This document shows, one piece after another, positions 24,406 through 34,042 of a stretch of DNA of 64,000 nt. The translations under genes were made by a program, and so were the position numbers. The stretch comes from Mesobacillus jeotgali (GTDB lineage: Bacteria; Bacillota; Bacilli; Bacillales; Cytobacillaceae), in contig NZ_CP109811.1 of the NCBI RefSeq assembly GCF_014856545.2, forward strand, positions 1,234,001 through 1,298,000. The letters run 5' to 3'. The notes below the pieces were generated by a model. That model worked only from the letters and a program-made list of their open reading frames with translations, ran no database searches and was not told where the DNA came from. Numbering within the stretch: position 1 is the first letter of the stretch; each line of letters begins with the position of its first letter.

Positions 24406-25590
24406 ATGGAGATTAACGGACAGGTATCCGGAAATAGGGTTATTTCAATTGACCGGATGCGGGGCTTTTCATTATTGGGGATTTTTCTCATAAATATGAT
24501 TTCATTCCATTCGCCATATTTTTATATCGAACCGGAGACATGGTGGGGTGGAACTGAAAACTTATTTGCATACCGGTTCATTGATTTATTTATCCAGGCA
24601 AGCTTTTACCCGCTGTTTTCGATGCTGTTCGGATATGGTCTGGTTATTTTAAGAGAACGCAGTCTTGAAAAAGGGTTAAGCTTCAATCCTCTTGTTTTAA
24701 GGAGGCTCTCGATCCTGTTGTTGATTGGGGTCATCCATGCATTCTTGATCTGGCCAGGTGATATTCTCATAACATATGCAGTCTGCGGTTTTGTTTTCCT
24801 GCTGTTTATTGGCTGGAGTGCGAAGAGGCTTTTTATTGCCGGATTGGGTTTATACATAGTTCCAAACGTCCTCCTGTTGTTGATGCTCGGTGCAGCCTCA
24901 GCCATTGACGGCGGAGAGGGATTTTCGATGTATGACGCACAAGCTGCAGAGCAGTCGATCACCATCTATCAAACGGGCAGCTTTGCAGAAGTGACACATC
25001 ATAGAATAACTGAATGGTATCAAAATAATAACCTGGTGGGATTGTTTCTATATTTGATCACAATCCTTCCTTTATTCATGATAGGAGCTGGAGCAGCAAA
25101 ACTAAAATTATTTGAGAATGTACGGGATAAAAGGAGGAAGCTTGCAGCCGCTGCGGCTGTACTCGCAGCCCTTGGCCTGTTGATAAAAGCAATTCCGTAC
25201 CTGTATGGCAAAACAATGATGACGGATTATATGCAGGATGTTTTTGGCGGTGCAATGCTAGCAATGGCTTATTCATTAATTATTGCGCTGGTTTCTGAGC
25301 TGAAACAATTTGACAGGTTCTTCTACCCGATGGAGGCTGCCGGCAGGCTTTCAATCAGCAATTATCTATTCCAGTCCATCGTTTCGACAATGATTTTTTA
25401 TAGTTATGGACTAGGGTACTATGGGGAAGTGTCCATTTTCTCTGGTTCAATACTGGCACTGATTATTTACATATTACAATTGGCATATAGCAGCTGGTGG
25501 GTCAAAAGGTTTTACTATGGTCCGGTGGAATGGCTATGGCGGAACGGCACGTACCTGAAGAAACAGCCTTTTAAAAAGGGTAGGGCCTGA
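24406..25590 (+). CDS. DUF418 family membrane protein
   Basis: A 394-aa protein with about nine or ten hydrophobic helices. It begins ISIDRMRGFSLLGIFLINM, the typical start of DUF418/YeiB proteins, and ends in the DUF418 domain (AAGRLSISNYLFQS, SSWWVKRFYYGPVEWLWR). ATG 24406 follows AGAGGGGG. Its function is not established; YeiB-like proteins may be transporters or acyltransferase-like membrane proteins. Its stop overlaps the next gene's ATG by one base, so the two are cotranscribed. Confidence 0.85.
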   Translation: MEINGQVSGNRVISIDRMRGFSLLGIFLINMISFHSPYFYIEPETWWGGTENLFAYRFIDLFIQASFYPLFSMLFGYGLVILRERSLEKGLSFNPLVLRRLSILLLIGVIHAFLIWPGDILITYAVCGFVFLLFIGWSAKRLFIAGLGLYIVPNVLLLLMLGAASAIDGGEGFSMYDAQAAEQSITIYQTGSFAEVTHHRITEWYQNNNLVGLFLYLITILPLFMIGAGAAKLKLFENVRDKRRKLAAAAAVLAALGLLIKAIPYLYGKTMMTDYMQDVFGGAMLAMAYSLIIALVSELKQFDRFFYPMEAAGRLSISNYLFQSIVSTMIFYSYGLGYYGEVSIFSGSILALIIYILQLAYSSWWVKRFYYGPVEWLWRNGTYLKKQPFKKGRA

Positions 25591-26117
25591 TGGAGAAAAT
25601 CATCATCATCGGCTGCGGAGGTGCAGGGAAATCTACACTTGCCCGAAAGCTGGGGCAAGTCCTCAACATTAAGGTTTATCATCTTGATGCAATATACTGG
25701 AAACCAGGATGGGTCATGACAGAAAAAGATGAGTGGAAATCACTCATCAAGCACATGATTGAAAAAGAATCCTGGATCCTTGACGGTAATTATGGCAGCA
25801 CGATGGACTTAAGGGCAAGTGCAGCTGACACCATCATCTTCCTTGATTACTCAGCTACAAGATGCCTGTATGGTGTTTTCAAAAGAAGAATCATGTACCA
25901 CGGCAGGACAAGGCCGGATATGAATGAAGGCTGTCCGGAGAGACTTGATTGGGATTTTATCAAATGGGTGGCTCAATACAAGCGCAAAAAAGTGCCTGGC
26001 ATTATGGCGAAATTAGAAGAATTCAAGTATCAGGGTAAAGAGATTTACCATTTAACAAATCCTCGTGAAACAGAAGCATTCCTGGAGGGTTTAATCAATA
26101 AAGGGAGGATAATCTAA
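25590..26117 (+). CDS. P-loop nucleoside-kinase-like protein (topology modulation/FlaR type)
   Basis: A 175-aa cytoplasmic P-loop protein with Walker A GCGGAGKST (residues 8-16), then HLDAIYWKPGW, the lid-like region YHGRTRPDMNEGCPERLDWDF, and a basic helix. It belongs to the adenylate-kinase-like 'DNA topology modulation protein' group of Bacilli. That name is historical and the enzymatic activity is uncertain; a small-molecule or nucleotide kinase is likely. It overlaps DUF418 upstream and yisK downstream by one base each. Confidence 0.85.
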   Translation: MEKIIIIGCGGAGKSTLARKLGQVLNIKVYHLDAIYWKPGWVMTEKDEWKSLIKHMIEKESWILDGNYGSTMDLRASAADTIIFLDYSATRCLYGVFKRRIMYHGRTRPDMNEGCPERLDWDFIKWVAQYKRKKVPGIMAKLEEFKYQGKEIYHLTNPRETEAFLEGLINKGRII

Positions 26118-27025
26118 TGAAATTTGTTACTTTTAAAAATGAATCGGGTCAATCTATCGGGGTAGTCAATGCAGAAGGGAGTCATCTCCTTCCGCTTGCG
26201 GATGCCTATGAAAAAATGGGCGGTAAATCAGCTCTCCCATCTGACATGATTGAAGCCATTACACAGGGCGAAATTTTTTATCAAGAAGCAGAAAAAATTG
26301 TTCATTGGGTAAGCGAAAACAATCTGGACAGCGAACTATACATCCCGTTAGAGTCAGTGGAACTGCTCGCACCGATACCACGCCCGGCCAAAAATATTTT
26401 CTGTGTTGGCAAAAATTACGCAGAGCATGCAATTGAAATGGGAAGCAAGGATGATATTCCCGAGCATATCATGGTATTCACGAAGGCACCAACAACTGTC
26501 ATTGCCCACGATCAGACTATCCTTGCGCATAGCGAATTGACCGAGCAATTGGACTATGAAGGTGAGCTGGCAGTCGTCATTGGCAAAAAAGGGATGGGGG
26601 TCAAAAGGGAAGAGGCATTGGATTATGTATTTGGCTATACAGTCCTGAATGATGTGACTGCCCGTGACCTCCAGGCAAAGCATAAGCAGTTTTTCATCGG
26701 AAAAAGCCTTGATACTACATGCCCGATGGGACCCTGGATTGTCCATAAATCCGCAATCGCAAATCCGAACAATCTGGATATAAAAACAGCAGTAAATGGA
26801 GAAGTTCGGCAGGATTCAAATACGGAAAACTTTATTTTCCCGATAGAAGAAATCATTGCAGTACTTTCACAGGGAATGACACTTGAGCCAGGGGATATCA
26901 TAGCAACCGGAACACCAGCAGGCGTAGGCAAAGGCTTCAAGCCGCCAAGGTTCCTAAAGGCTGGAGATACAATTGAAATTACTGTTGAAGGGATTGGAAC
27001 ATTGCGTAACAAAGTGGAGAGTTAA
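26117..27025 (+). CDS. yisK: Fumarylacetoacetate hydrolase family protein YisK
   Basis: A 302-aa FAH-superfamily enzyme. The metal-binding acidic residues lie in DYEGELAVVIGK and NDVTARDLQ, and the C-terminal LEPGDIIATGTPAGVG loop is conserved. The ATG overlaps the previous stop (CTAATG) after GGGAGGA. B. subtilis YisK has the same size and the same downstream partner yisL, and is described as an oxaloacetate decarboxylase that also localises with the cell-shape protein Mbl. That role here is by homology. Confidence 0.88.
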   Translation: MKFVTFKNESGQSIGVVNAEGSHLLPLADAYEKMGGKSALPSDMIEAITQGEIFYQEAEKIVHWVSENNLDSELYIPLESVELLAPIPRPAKNIFCVGKNYAEHAIEMGSKDDIPEHIMVFTKAPTTVIAHDQTILAHSELTEQLDYEGELAVVIGKKGMGVKREEALDYVFGYTVLNDVTARDLQAKHKQFFIGKSLDTTCPMGPWIVHKSAIANPNNLDIKTAVNGEVRQDSNTENFIFPIEEIIAVLSQGMTLEPGDIIATGTPAGVGKGFKPPRFLKAGDTIEITVEGIGTLRNKVES

Positions 27026-27108
27026 TCGTAGCCTGGCCAGTTTATTTTAGTTTTTTTGGCGACGTTATGATATGATATTTTAGAATTTACTATTAGGAGG
27101 ACGGGTAC

Positions 27109-27462
27109 ATGATACATGCCCATATGACAGCCTGGTTTTTGGCTCTTGTTTTATTCTTCGTAGCACTGGGACTACATAAAAGCGGTAAGGAAAAAGGCGC
27201 TAAAATTGTCCAGATGGTCCTTAGACTGTTTTACGTGCTGATTCTATTGACTGGCTTCTGGCTTCTTTTCAGCATCAATATCAGCCTGATGTATGTACTG
27301 AAAGCAGCAGTAGGCCTGTGGGTTATCGCAATGCTGGAAATGATCTTAATCCGTACAAAAAAGAACGAAAAAGCGTCTGTATTGTGGATTCAATTTATTG
27401 TCGCAGTTCTTCTTGTACTATATCTAGGTTTTTCACTTCCACTTGGAACATATTTGTTCTAA
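27109..27462 (+). CDS. yisL: DUF1516 membrane protein YisL
   Basis: A 117-aa integral membrane protein with four hydrophobic helices, the size and look of DUF1516/YisL (start MIHAHMTAWFLALVLFFVA, internal KSGKEKGAKIVQMVLRLFY). The ATG is preceded by AGGAGGACGG. It follows yisK as in B. subtilis. The function is unknown. A terminator follows at 27480. Confidence 0.88.
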   Translation: MIHAHMTAWFLALVLFFVALGLHKSGKEKGAKIVQMVLRLFYVLILLTGFWLLFSINISLMYVLKAAVGLWVIAMLEMILIRTKKNEKASVLWIQFIVAVLLVLYLGFSLPLGTYLF

Positions 27463-27479
27463 TAGTGAATTGTCGAAAG

Positions 27480-27515
27480 AAAGCTGTCTTTATAGGCAGC
27501 TTTTTCTTTTTTTGT
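27480..27515 (+). terminator. Intrinsic terminator after yisL
   Basis: Arms AAAGCTGTC and GGCAGCTTT (one wobble), loop of 6 nt, followed by TTCTTTTTTT. Confidence 0.8.
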
Positions 27516-27590
27516 CATATCTTAACCCTATCAAATATGATAATTTAAGAGATAGGGATATTGGAGAAATATAATTAATTGGAGAATGCA

Positions 27591-29630
27591 ATGGCTACGA
27601 CAAAAAGCTGCGTTTACGAAAATGACCAACAACTTAATAGCTTTATAGAGGGCAATTCATTCAAGGGCCACCGCAATCTATTGGTGCAGATCTTTTACAG
27701 TCATAAAGAAAAAAGAAAGCTTCAGCACCTTGAGCAGCTGCTTAAAAAACAGCTTCCTGTTTCTGCTTTGTTGAATTGTGAAGCAGCGGACTGCTTTACA
27801 GAAAAGGAACAGTGTATCGTGTCTTTTACTGTTTTCGATAAACAAGAACTCAATCCTATTCTGCAAGATCAGTACACCATCAACACATTGAACTCTTTAG
27901 TGGAAACCTCACAGCAAGACATCCTTCACCTAAACGAAAGCCTCAAAGTTTCCGAGCAATACTACCGATCGCTGTTTGACAACAATGGAGATTTTGTCTA
28001 TTCAACAGATTTGGCAGGCAATTTCACAAGTATCAATCAGGCATTCATGAAAACCTTTGGCTACAGCGAAATTGAGCTAATCGGCAGGTCCGCGCTCGAT
28101 TTTATCAAAAAGGAAGACGTGAACCGTGCCAAAATGCATTTCATTCAGGCACTTAAAGGGAAAGATCAGACTTATACAATAGAAATCCCGATCAAGAGCG
28201 GCGAAACACAGATTTTTCAGATTAAAAATATTCCTATTACGATAAATGGTTCATGTGTAGGAACGTATGGAATTGGCCGGAATATTACCATTCAGAAAAA
28301 AACGGAAGAAAAGATTATACAGCTTGCTTATTATGACCAGGATACGGGATTGCCGAACAGGATGAGGTTTACCGAACAGCTCGAAGAAATGATTCACCGT
28401 GCCAGGCATAAAAAAGAACTGCTTGCCGTACTTGTCATTGATATTGACCGCTTCAAAATCATCAATGACAGTCTGGGGCATTATGCCGGGGATATTGTTT
28501 TAAAAGAGCTGGCCGAAAGAATCGAGGGTCGACTCCCGGCAGGAGCTTATCTTGGCAGGTTCAGCGGCGATAAGTTTACGCTGATGCTGACAGAGAATGT
28601 CAGTATCGATCAAACGACAAGAACAGCCAGGGAACTGCAGAATATTATATCCATGCCTCTGTCTTATCAAAATCAGGAGTTCATTGTTACGGCCAGCATT
28701 GGGATCAGCTCCTTTCCAGGGGATGGTCTGGATGAGCATATACTGCTGAAAAATGCTGATATTGCGATGAACCGTTCGAAAAATCAAGGCGGGAATAAAA
28801 TTACTTACTTCTCAACCGGAATGAACGATCAGGCAATGGTCCGGCTTGAGCTTGAGAGCTATTTAAGGAAAGCGCTTCAAAAAAATGAATTCCATCTTTG
28901 CTACCAGCCGCTGATGGACTTGAAATCCGGGGAGATTACCTGTACAGAAGCACTTATCCGCTGGCAGCATCCGCATCTTGGAATGGTTTCGCCGGCACAG
29001 TTCATTCCTCTTGCTGAGGAAACTGGATTGATTGAGGAAATCGGGGAATGGGTGCTGACCACAGCATGTGTCCAGACGAAAGAATGGCAGCAAAATGGAT
29101 TCCCGAATCTCGGTATCTCGGTTAATGTATCCGCCTATCAGTTTCAGCAGCATGCTTTTATTGGACAGGTGATTAAAGCTTTGGAAACATCTAAGCTTGA
29201 GCCGGTATTCCTTTCCCTGGAACTGACAGAGAGTGCGATGCTGAAAGATATAGCCTATAGCATTTCGGTCATGAAATCGTTACAGGAACTTGGAGTAAAG
29301 GTTTCGATTGATGACTTCGGGACAGGATATTCCTCTTTAAGTTATTTGCGCAATTTGCCGATTGACACGCTAAAAATCGATCAATCATTCATCAATAATC
29401 TTCATGACGACCCATCTGATATTGCAATTGTCAAAGCAATCATCACTATGGGCAAGGGACTTTCCGTTAAAATTGTCGCAGAGGGCGTAGAAACATATGA
29501 ACAGCTGAATCTTTTGAGGGATATGGACTGCCATTATGCACAGGGCTATTACATTCAAAAACCCTTGGACATTGCGGCCTTTGAAAAAGGGTTCAGGACG
29601 ATGGAGAATGTTGTGTATTCAGTGAAATAA
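27591..29630 (+). CDS. PAS-GGDEF(degenerate)-EAL cyclic-di-GMP phosphodiesterase
   Basis: A 679-aa signalling protein without membrane segments. Residues 1-110 resemble the beginning of a FIST sensor (LLVQIFYSHKEK, CIVSFTVF) but are short. A PAS domain covers about 115-240. The GGDEF domain follows; its signature is SGDKF (325-329) in place of GGDEF, so diguanylate cyclase activity is probably lost. The EAL domain is intact: EALIRW (453), NVSAYQF, ELTES, IDDFGTGYSS and VAEGVET. It should hydrolyse cyclic-di-GMP, with the GGDEF part perhaps a GTP sensor. ATG 27591 follows GGAG; a TTG lies 12 bp upstream. Confidence 0.88.
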   Translation: MATTKSCVYENDQQLNSFIEGNSFKGHRNLLVQIFYSHKEKRKLQHLEQLLKKQLPVSALLNCEAADCFTEKEQCIVSFTVFDKQELNPILQDQYTINTLNSLVETSQQDILHLNESLKVSEQYYRSLFDNNGDFVYSTDLAGNFTSINQAFMKTFGYSEIELIGRSALDFIKKEDVNRAKMHFIQALKGKDQTYTIEIPIKSGETQIFQIKNIPITINGSCVGTYGIGRNITIQKKTEEKIIQLAYYDQDTGLPNRMRFTEQLEEMIHRARHKKELLAVLVIDIDRFKIINDSLGHYAGDIVLKELAERIEGRLPAGAYLGRFSGDKFTLMLTENVSIDQTTRTARELQNIISMPLSYQNQEFIVTASIGISSFPGDGLDEHILLKNADIAMNRSKNQGGNKITYFSTGMNDQAMVRLELESYLRKALQKNEFHLCYQPLMDLKSGEITCTEALIRWQHPHLGMVSPAQFIPLAEETGLIEEIGEWVLTTACVQTKEWQQNGFPNLGISVNVSAYQFQQHAFIGQVIKALETSKLEPVFLSLELTESAMLKDIAYSISVMKSLQELGVKVSIDDFGTGYSSLSYLRNLPIDTLKIDQSFINNLHDDPSDIAIVKAIITMGKGLSVKIVAEGVETYEQLNLLRDMDCHYAQGYYIQKPLDIAAFEKGFRTMENVVYSVK

Positions 29631-29635
29631 AGATG

Positions 29636-29666
29636 GAGCCTGCACATTGTGCAGGCTCTGTTTTAT
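29636..29666 (+). terminator. Intrinsic terminator
   Basis: A perfect 10-bp stem (GAGCCTGCAC with GTGCAGGCTC), a 3-nt loop and a short T-rich stretch. Confidence 0.75.
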
Positions 29667-29704
29667 TTAGGAGATAAGAAAGTATAAATCTTACTTCCAG
29701 AATT

Positions 29705-29914
29705 GTCCAGCTCCAGCGCCTAGCCAGTTTTCATCCCAGAGAGTGCTTCTTAGACTATCTTGCGAGAAGCGTTAGCTTTGAGCAGCTCGAGTCGCTTGTC
29801 TAGCTGCGGCTCCTAACTCCTCAGACGTTTCGGTCCTGCCAATGAAGTCAAAGAGCGACTTCATTGGCAGGCCCTCCAGCGCTTGTCGGGCTGACCAAGG
29901 CGCTTGCGCTTTTC
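29705..29914. repeat. Dispersed GC-rich repeat element, copy B (inverted)
   Basis: Reverse complement of blocks in copy A: CAGCTCCAGCGCCTAGCC, TAGCTGCGGCTCCTAACTCC, GTCCTGCCAATGAAGTCAAA and TCGGGCTGACCAAGGCGC. It ends at the very base before the yisN stop codon. The gap 29631-29914 holds only the terminator and this element. Confidence 0.8.
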
Positions 29915-30475
29915 TTATGAAATCCTCTCGATAACGGTCCGTTTCCCGTTGTTCAAGGTCAATTCAAATCTGTCATTTTGAGTTTCAAAGTAATCAAAGT
30001 GGTGCTGGACACTGCAGATGTATTCTTCATTATCAAGAATCAAAAAATTGACTCCTGAAACCCCTTTGTCGTGATCAAGGAACGTCAGGTGGTTATAGCA
30101 ATAGATGCAATCATAGATTGAAAAATTGAGCGAATTCAATGTATTGATAAATTGGACAAACGCTTCATCATTAAGCTCATCAAGCAAACGCTCGAACGAA
30201 TAGATCAGCTGTTTCCTGATTCTGATCATTTCCTGATCCTGCAAAGTGATTTTTTCGTTGCCGGTCTGAATGCTGCCGTTATCCAGCAAAAAACCCTTGC
30301 ACCATTTATTGTTTCGCTGCACTTCAACCTCTTGATGGATGAATTCATCGACGAGTGCAGCCTCTTCTGTTTCTTCATCAAAGAAAACCCATTGTGAATT
30401 AATATATTCTACTGTCCCGGCATTAAATGCCCGGGGCTGGAATTCAATTAGATTGCTTCGTTGTTGTCGATTCAT
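29915..30475 (-). CDS. yisN: DUF2777 family protein YisN
   Basis: A 186-aa soluble protein of the Bacillus-specific DUF2777 family. It starts MNRQQRSNLIEFQPRAFNAGTV-like, contains a Cys pair region SIYDCIYCYNHL, and ends NNGKRTVIERIS. The ATG has GGAGGATC upstream. It is adjacent and divergent to asnO, the same neighbours as in B. subtilis. The function is unknown. The dispersed repeat touches its stop codon, so the repeat replaces any normal 3' region. Confidence 0.82.
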   Translation of the reverse strand: MNRQQRSNLIEFQPRAFNAGTVEYINSQWVFFDEETEEAALVDEFIHQEVEVQRNNKWCKGFLLDNGSIQTGNEKITLQDQEMIRIRKQLIYSFERLLDELNDEAFVQFINTLNSLNFSIYDCIYCYNHLTFLDHDKGVSGVNFLILDNEEYICSVQHHFDYFETQNDRFELTLNNGKRTVIERIS

Positions 30476-30666
30476 TTGGATCCTCCGTTAATTATCGCTC
30501 ACCTTCTTTGTAGACAGATTTTGGCGAATTTATAACATAATCTAAAAGATAGGCAATTAACCAGTTGAGATGTAATTGCATAAGATGAGTAATGCTTAAG
30601 CAATGGTCAATATTCTGAAAGTGCTTATTGTCATCAAAAAGTTCCGCTGAAAGGAATGATCAAAAA

Positions 30667-32513
30667 ATGTGTGGAATAACTGGCTGGGTAGATTATCGTA
30701 AAAATTTGGATCATGAACGTGAGACCATGGCAAAGATGGCGGAAACTTTGAGTAAAAGAGGTCCCGACGATACAAATATATGGACTTCGGGGCATGCTGG
30801 GCTGGGTCATAAAAGACTGGTGGTTGTCGATCCTGAGGGCGGCAAACAGCCAATGACCAGAACACAAGGAGATAACCGTTATACCATTTGTTATAACGGA
30901 GAACTTTATAATACGGAAGACCTCAGAAAAGCACTGCTATTAAAAGGATATTCTTTTAACGGTCATTCTGATACAGAGGTTTTGCTTACTTCTTTCATGG
31001 AATGGAAAGAAAACTGCCTGGAACATTTAAATGGGATTTTCGCCTTTGCTGTATGGGATCACCAGCAGGAACAGCTGTTCATCGGCCGCGACAGGCTTGG
31101 CGTGAAGCCATTATTTTTCCTTGAAACAGCATCTGGTCTTATGTTTGCTTCTGAACAAAAGGCGCTGCTAGCTCATCCAGAGGTGAAGACTGAGGTAGGC
31201 AGGGAAGGACTTTGTGAGGTGTTTGGGCTTGGGCCATCCCGTTCTCCCGGGGCAGGGATCTTTAAGAATATGAAGGAGCTTCGGCCGGGCCATGGATTGA
31301 TTTTTCGAAAAATGGGCTGAAAACCTGGAGATATTGGAATGTGAAGAGCGAGGAGCACACTGATAGCCTTGAAGAAACAGCTGAAAAGGTCCGGGATCTG
31401 TTCACAGATGCTGTCACCAGACAACTTGTTTCAGATGTGCCTCTGTGCACCTTTCTCTCCGGCGGCCTGGATTCAAGCGCCATTACCGCAATTGCTGCTA
31501 ACCATTACAAGTCGGAGGGAAAAGGAAGCCTTCATACCTATTCCATCGATTACGAAGGCAATGACAAGTATTTCAAGGAAAATGAATTCCAGCCAAATGC
31601 AGATGCCTTCTGGATCAATAAAATGACGGAAACATATGGCACCATCCATCATAACAGTATTATCTCACAGCATGATCTGGCAGACTTTCTGACAGAAGCT
31701 GTTCATGTCCGGGACCTGCCGGGAATGGCAGACATCGACTCCTCGCTCCTCTGGTTCTGCCGTGAAATCAAACAGGATTTTACTGTAGGACTTTCTGGAG
31801 AATGTGCAGACGAGATTTTTGGCGGCTATCCATGGTTCCACAGAGAGGAAGACCTGAATAGACCTGGTTTTCCGTGGATGCGGTCGATTAATGAGCGCCA
31901 AAACATGCTGAGGGACCACTGGAGGAAAAAGTTGAATCTTGAAGAGTATATGATGGCAAAATACAACGATACAATTGCGGAGGTTCCAGTTCTTGATGGC
32001 GAGAATCATAGCGATGCCAAACGGAGACAATTATTCTATCTAAATATTATCTGGTTCATGACAACACTGCTTGACCGCAAGGACCGGATGAGCATGGGGG
32101 CGAGCCTGGAAGTGAGGGTGCCTTTCGCCGACCACCGCCTTGTTGAATATGTCTGGAACATCCCCTGGGAAATGAAGATGCACGGTAACAGAGAAAAAGG
32201 GATCTTGCGCAAAGCATTGGAGGGCACATTGCCTGATGAAGTTTTGTACCGTAAAAAGAGTCCATATCCGAAGACTCACCACCCGGCCTATACACAGGCA
32301 GTGCAGGGAATGCTCTCAGATTTCATGGCCGATTCGAACAGTGCGCTGCATGAATTCTTCGACAGGGCCACACTGCAAAAAATGATAGAGTCCGAGGGTG
32401 CATCCTTCAAAGTGCCATGGTTTGGCCAGCTGATGACAGGTCCGCAGCTGTTGGCTCAGTTAGCACAAATTCATATCTGGTTCAGGGATTACAATATCAA
32501 TATAGCAGACTAA
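30667..32513 (+). pseudogene. asnO: Asparagine synthase (glutamine-hydrolysing) AsnO, frameshifted
   Basis: Two frames together make one class II asparagine synthase. The first (30667-31320) starts MCGITGW, with Cys2 as the glutaminase nucleophile, and stops at TGA 31318 after FRKMG. The second continues one frame lower from about 31307 (KNGLKTWRYWNV), then carries the ATP pyrophosphatase motif LSGGLDSS and ends at 32513. Adding one A to the run of five at 31308-31312 restores the frame (FRKNGLKTW), so a one-base deletion or sequencing error is the cause. AsnO makes asparagine and is needed for sporulation in B. subtilis. Start 30667 is fixed by the required MC; the ribosome site is AAAGGAATG. 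Confidence 0.9.
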
Positions 32514-32515
32514 AA

Positions 32516-32552
32516 AAGCAAGCCCGAAAATTGGGCTTGCTTAAATTTTTCA
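32516..32552 (+). terminator. Intrinsic terminator after asnO
   Basis: A perfect 10-bp stem (AAGCAAGCCC with GGGCTTGCTT), a 7-nt loop, then AAATTTTTC. Confidence 0.8.
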
Positions 32553-32831
32553 TATTTTTAGGCCTCTAATGCGCTCGGCTCCTTTTCGGATAAGGGGATT
32601 TTCCCAGATGAACGGATGATCTAGTTTATAAAATGACAAAATTAGCTTTTATGTATCGAAAAATTCTGTAAAATAAACAGTAAGTAAAATTTGAGAGAGG
32701 TAGCTTCAGTGGAACTGAGCAGAATGAGCCTATGGGATAGTTTATGAAATGATAGTGAAACCATTTACGTCATTGGAATACATAGATTAAGGACAGATGG
32801 AAGAACAATGAAAAAAGGAGGGTTCTATAAC
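32553..32831. other. Intergenic region before the NMO gene
   Basis: No gene is seen here. A 15-bp direct repeat, TAGTTTAT(A/G)AAATGA, occurs at 32622-32636 and 32738-32752. GGAGG at 32816 is the ribosome site for the next gene. Confidence 0.5.
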
Positions 32832-33908
32832 ATGTGGGATAACAGGTTGACAGAGTTATTGAATATTGAATTCCCAATCATACAAGCACCAATGGCAGGA
32901 GGGGTAACTACCACGGAACTGGTGGCATCAGTATCAAACGCTGGCGGCCTTGGCATGGTCGGTGCAGGATATATGGAACCCGGCCAGTTGAGGAGTCAAA
33001 TTAGGGAGATCAAGAAGCTGACGGACAAGCCATATGGAGTGAATTTGTTTATACCAGGAGATTTTCGAGTCTCAAAGTTTGATTTAGACTTGGCCTTCGA
33101 CAGGCTCCAGCCTTTTCGTGATGAGTTGAATATAAAGGAAGAAGTCCCGGTCGTCCCGGATTCGAAGGAGGAACATGTCAAATTCGCTCAGTTGCTGGAC
33201 GTCATCATCGGAGAAAAAGTTCCTGTCTGCTCCTTTACCTTTGGCATTCCTGCGGAAGAAGTCATCTCAAAGTTAAAAAGTGAGGGGGTCATCCTCATTG
33301 GAACTGCAACAAGCGTCAATGAAGCAGTGATGAATGAAAATGCCGGAATGGATATCGTTGTCGGGCAGGGAAGTGAAGCGGGCGGGCATCGCGGTACTTT
33401 TTCGGAAGATGGCGGGGATCATTTATTAGGAGTAATGTCGCTGATTCCTCAGATAACAGAGAAAGTATCAATACCAGTTATTGCTGCCGGAGGGATTATG
33501 AATGGTAAGGGGGTTATAGCCTCACTCTGTTTGGGGGCAAATGGAGTGCAAATGGGAACAGCTTTCCTGACGTGCAAAGAGAGCGGTGCCCATAAAGTAT
33601 ACAAAGAAGCGGTCCTCAAGGCAGCCGATTCAGATACTGTCCTGACTCGCGCTTTTTCAGGTAAGTGGGCCAGAGGAATCAAGAATCAATTTATTAAAGA
33701 TATAGAGGAAGGTCAGGCTCCCATTCCTGATTATCCAGTTCAAAATAAACTGACCACTAAAATAAGGAAGGCGGCAGCCTCACGGAATGACAGCCGGTTC
33801 ATGTCGCTTTGGTCTGGCCAAAGCCCAGGGCTGGCAAAGGACCAAACCGTTAAAGAGCTGATTAGAGAAATTGTTTCTCAGGCTGAGGAAATAAAGGCAT
33901 CACTTTGA
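32832..33908 (+). CDS. Nitronate monooxygenase-like FMN enzyme
   Basis: A 358-aa TIM-barrel flavoprotein of the nitronate monooxygenase / enoyl-reductase II (FabK-like) group. It starts WDNRLTELLNIEFPIIQAPMAGG, has the glycine-rich SNAGGLGMVGAGYM, the family motif GQGSEAGGHRGTF with the likely catalytic His, and IAAGGIMNGKGV for phosphate of FMN. Start ATG 32832 follows AAAGGAGGG; an upstream ATG at 32808 would place the ribosome site inside the gene. It probably detoxifies nitronates such as propionate-3-nitronate. It stands alone upstream of the sensor kinase. Confidence 0.85.
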   Translation: MWDNRLTELLNIEFPIIQAPMAGGVTTTELVASVSNAGGLGMVGAGYMEPGQLRSQIREIKKLTDKPYGVNLFIPGDFRVSKFDLDLAFDRLQPFRDELNIKEEVPVVPDSKEEHVKFAQLLDVIIGEKVPVCSFTFGIPAEEVISKLKSEGVILIGTATSVNEAVMNENAGMDIVVGQGSEAGGHRGTFSEDGGDHLLGVMSLIPQITEKVSIPVIAAGGIMNGKGVIASLCLGANGVQMGTAFLTCKESGAHKVYKEAVLKAADSDTVLTRAFSGKWARGIKNQFIKDIEEGQAPIPDYPVQNKLTTKIRKAAASRNDSRFMSLWSGQSPGLAKDQTVKELIREIVSQAEEIKASL

Positions 33909-33959
33909 GGAACAGGTAAATCGCCCGTCTTGATGAAAACGGAATGTTCGAAGATTAAT

Positions 33960-34042
33960 ATATAGGTTGAACTTAATAATTACACATTGAATGAAGCACC
34001 AGGAGCGAAATGAAAAGCTAAACCATCCAGTTCAACTTATAT
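33960..34042 (+). promoter_or_regulatory. Long inverted repeat upstream of the sensor kinase
   Basis: Arms 33960-33973 and 34029-34042 pair over 14 bp with one G-U wobble (ATATAGGTTGAACT and its partner), with 55 nt between. They could be two operator half-sites or form an RNA hairpin in the leader of the kinase gene. Confidence 0.5.

Noticed and set aside
30476..30666. T-box or other riboswitch upstream of asnO
   Set aside because: No T-box sequence, specifier stem or antiterminator was seen.
31300..31321. Programmed -1 frameshift in asnO
   Set aside because: No X-XXY-YYZ slippery heptamer is in frame, and the A run of five is too short for convincing slippage; a deletion or read error is simpler.
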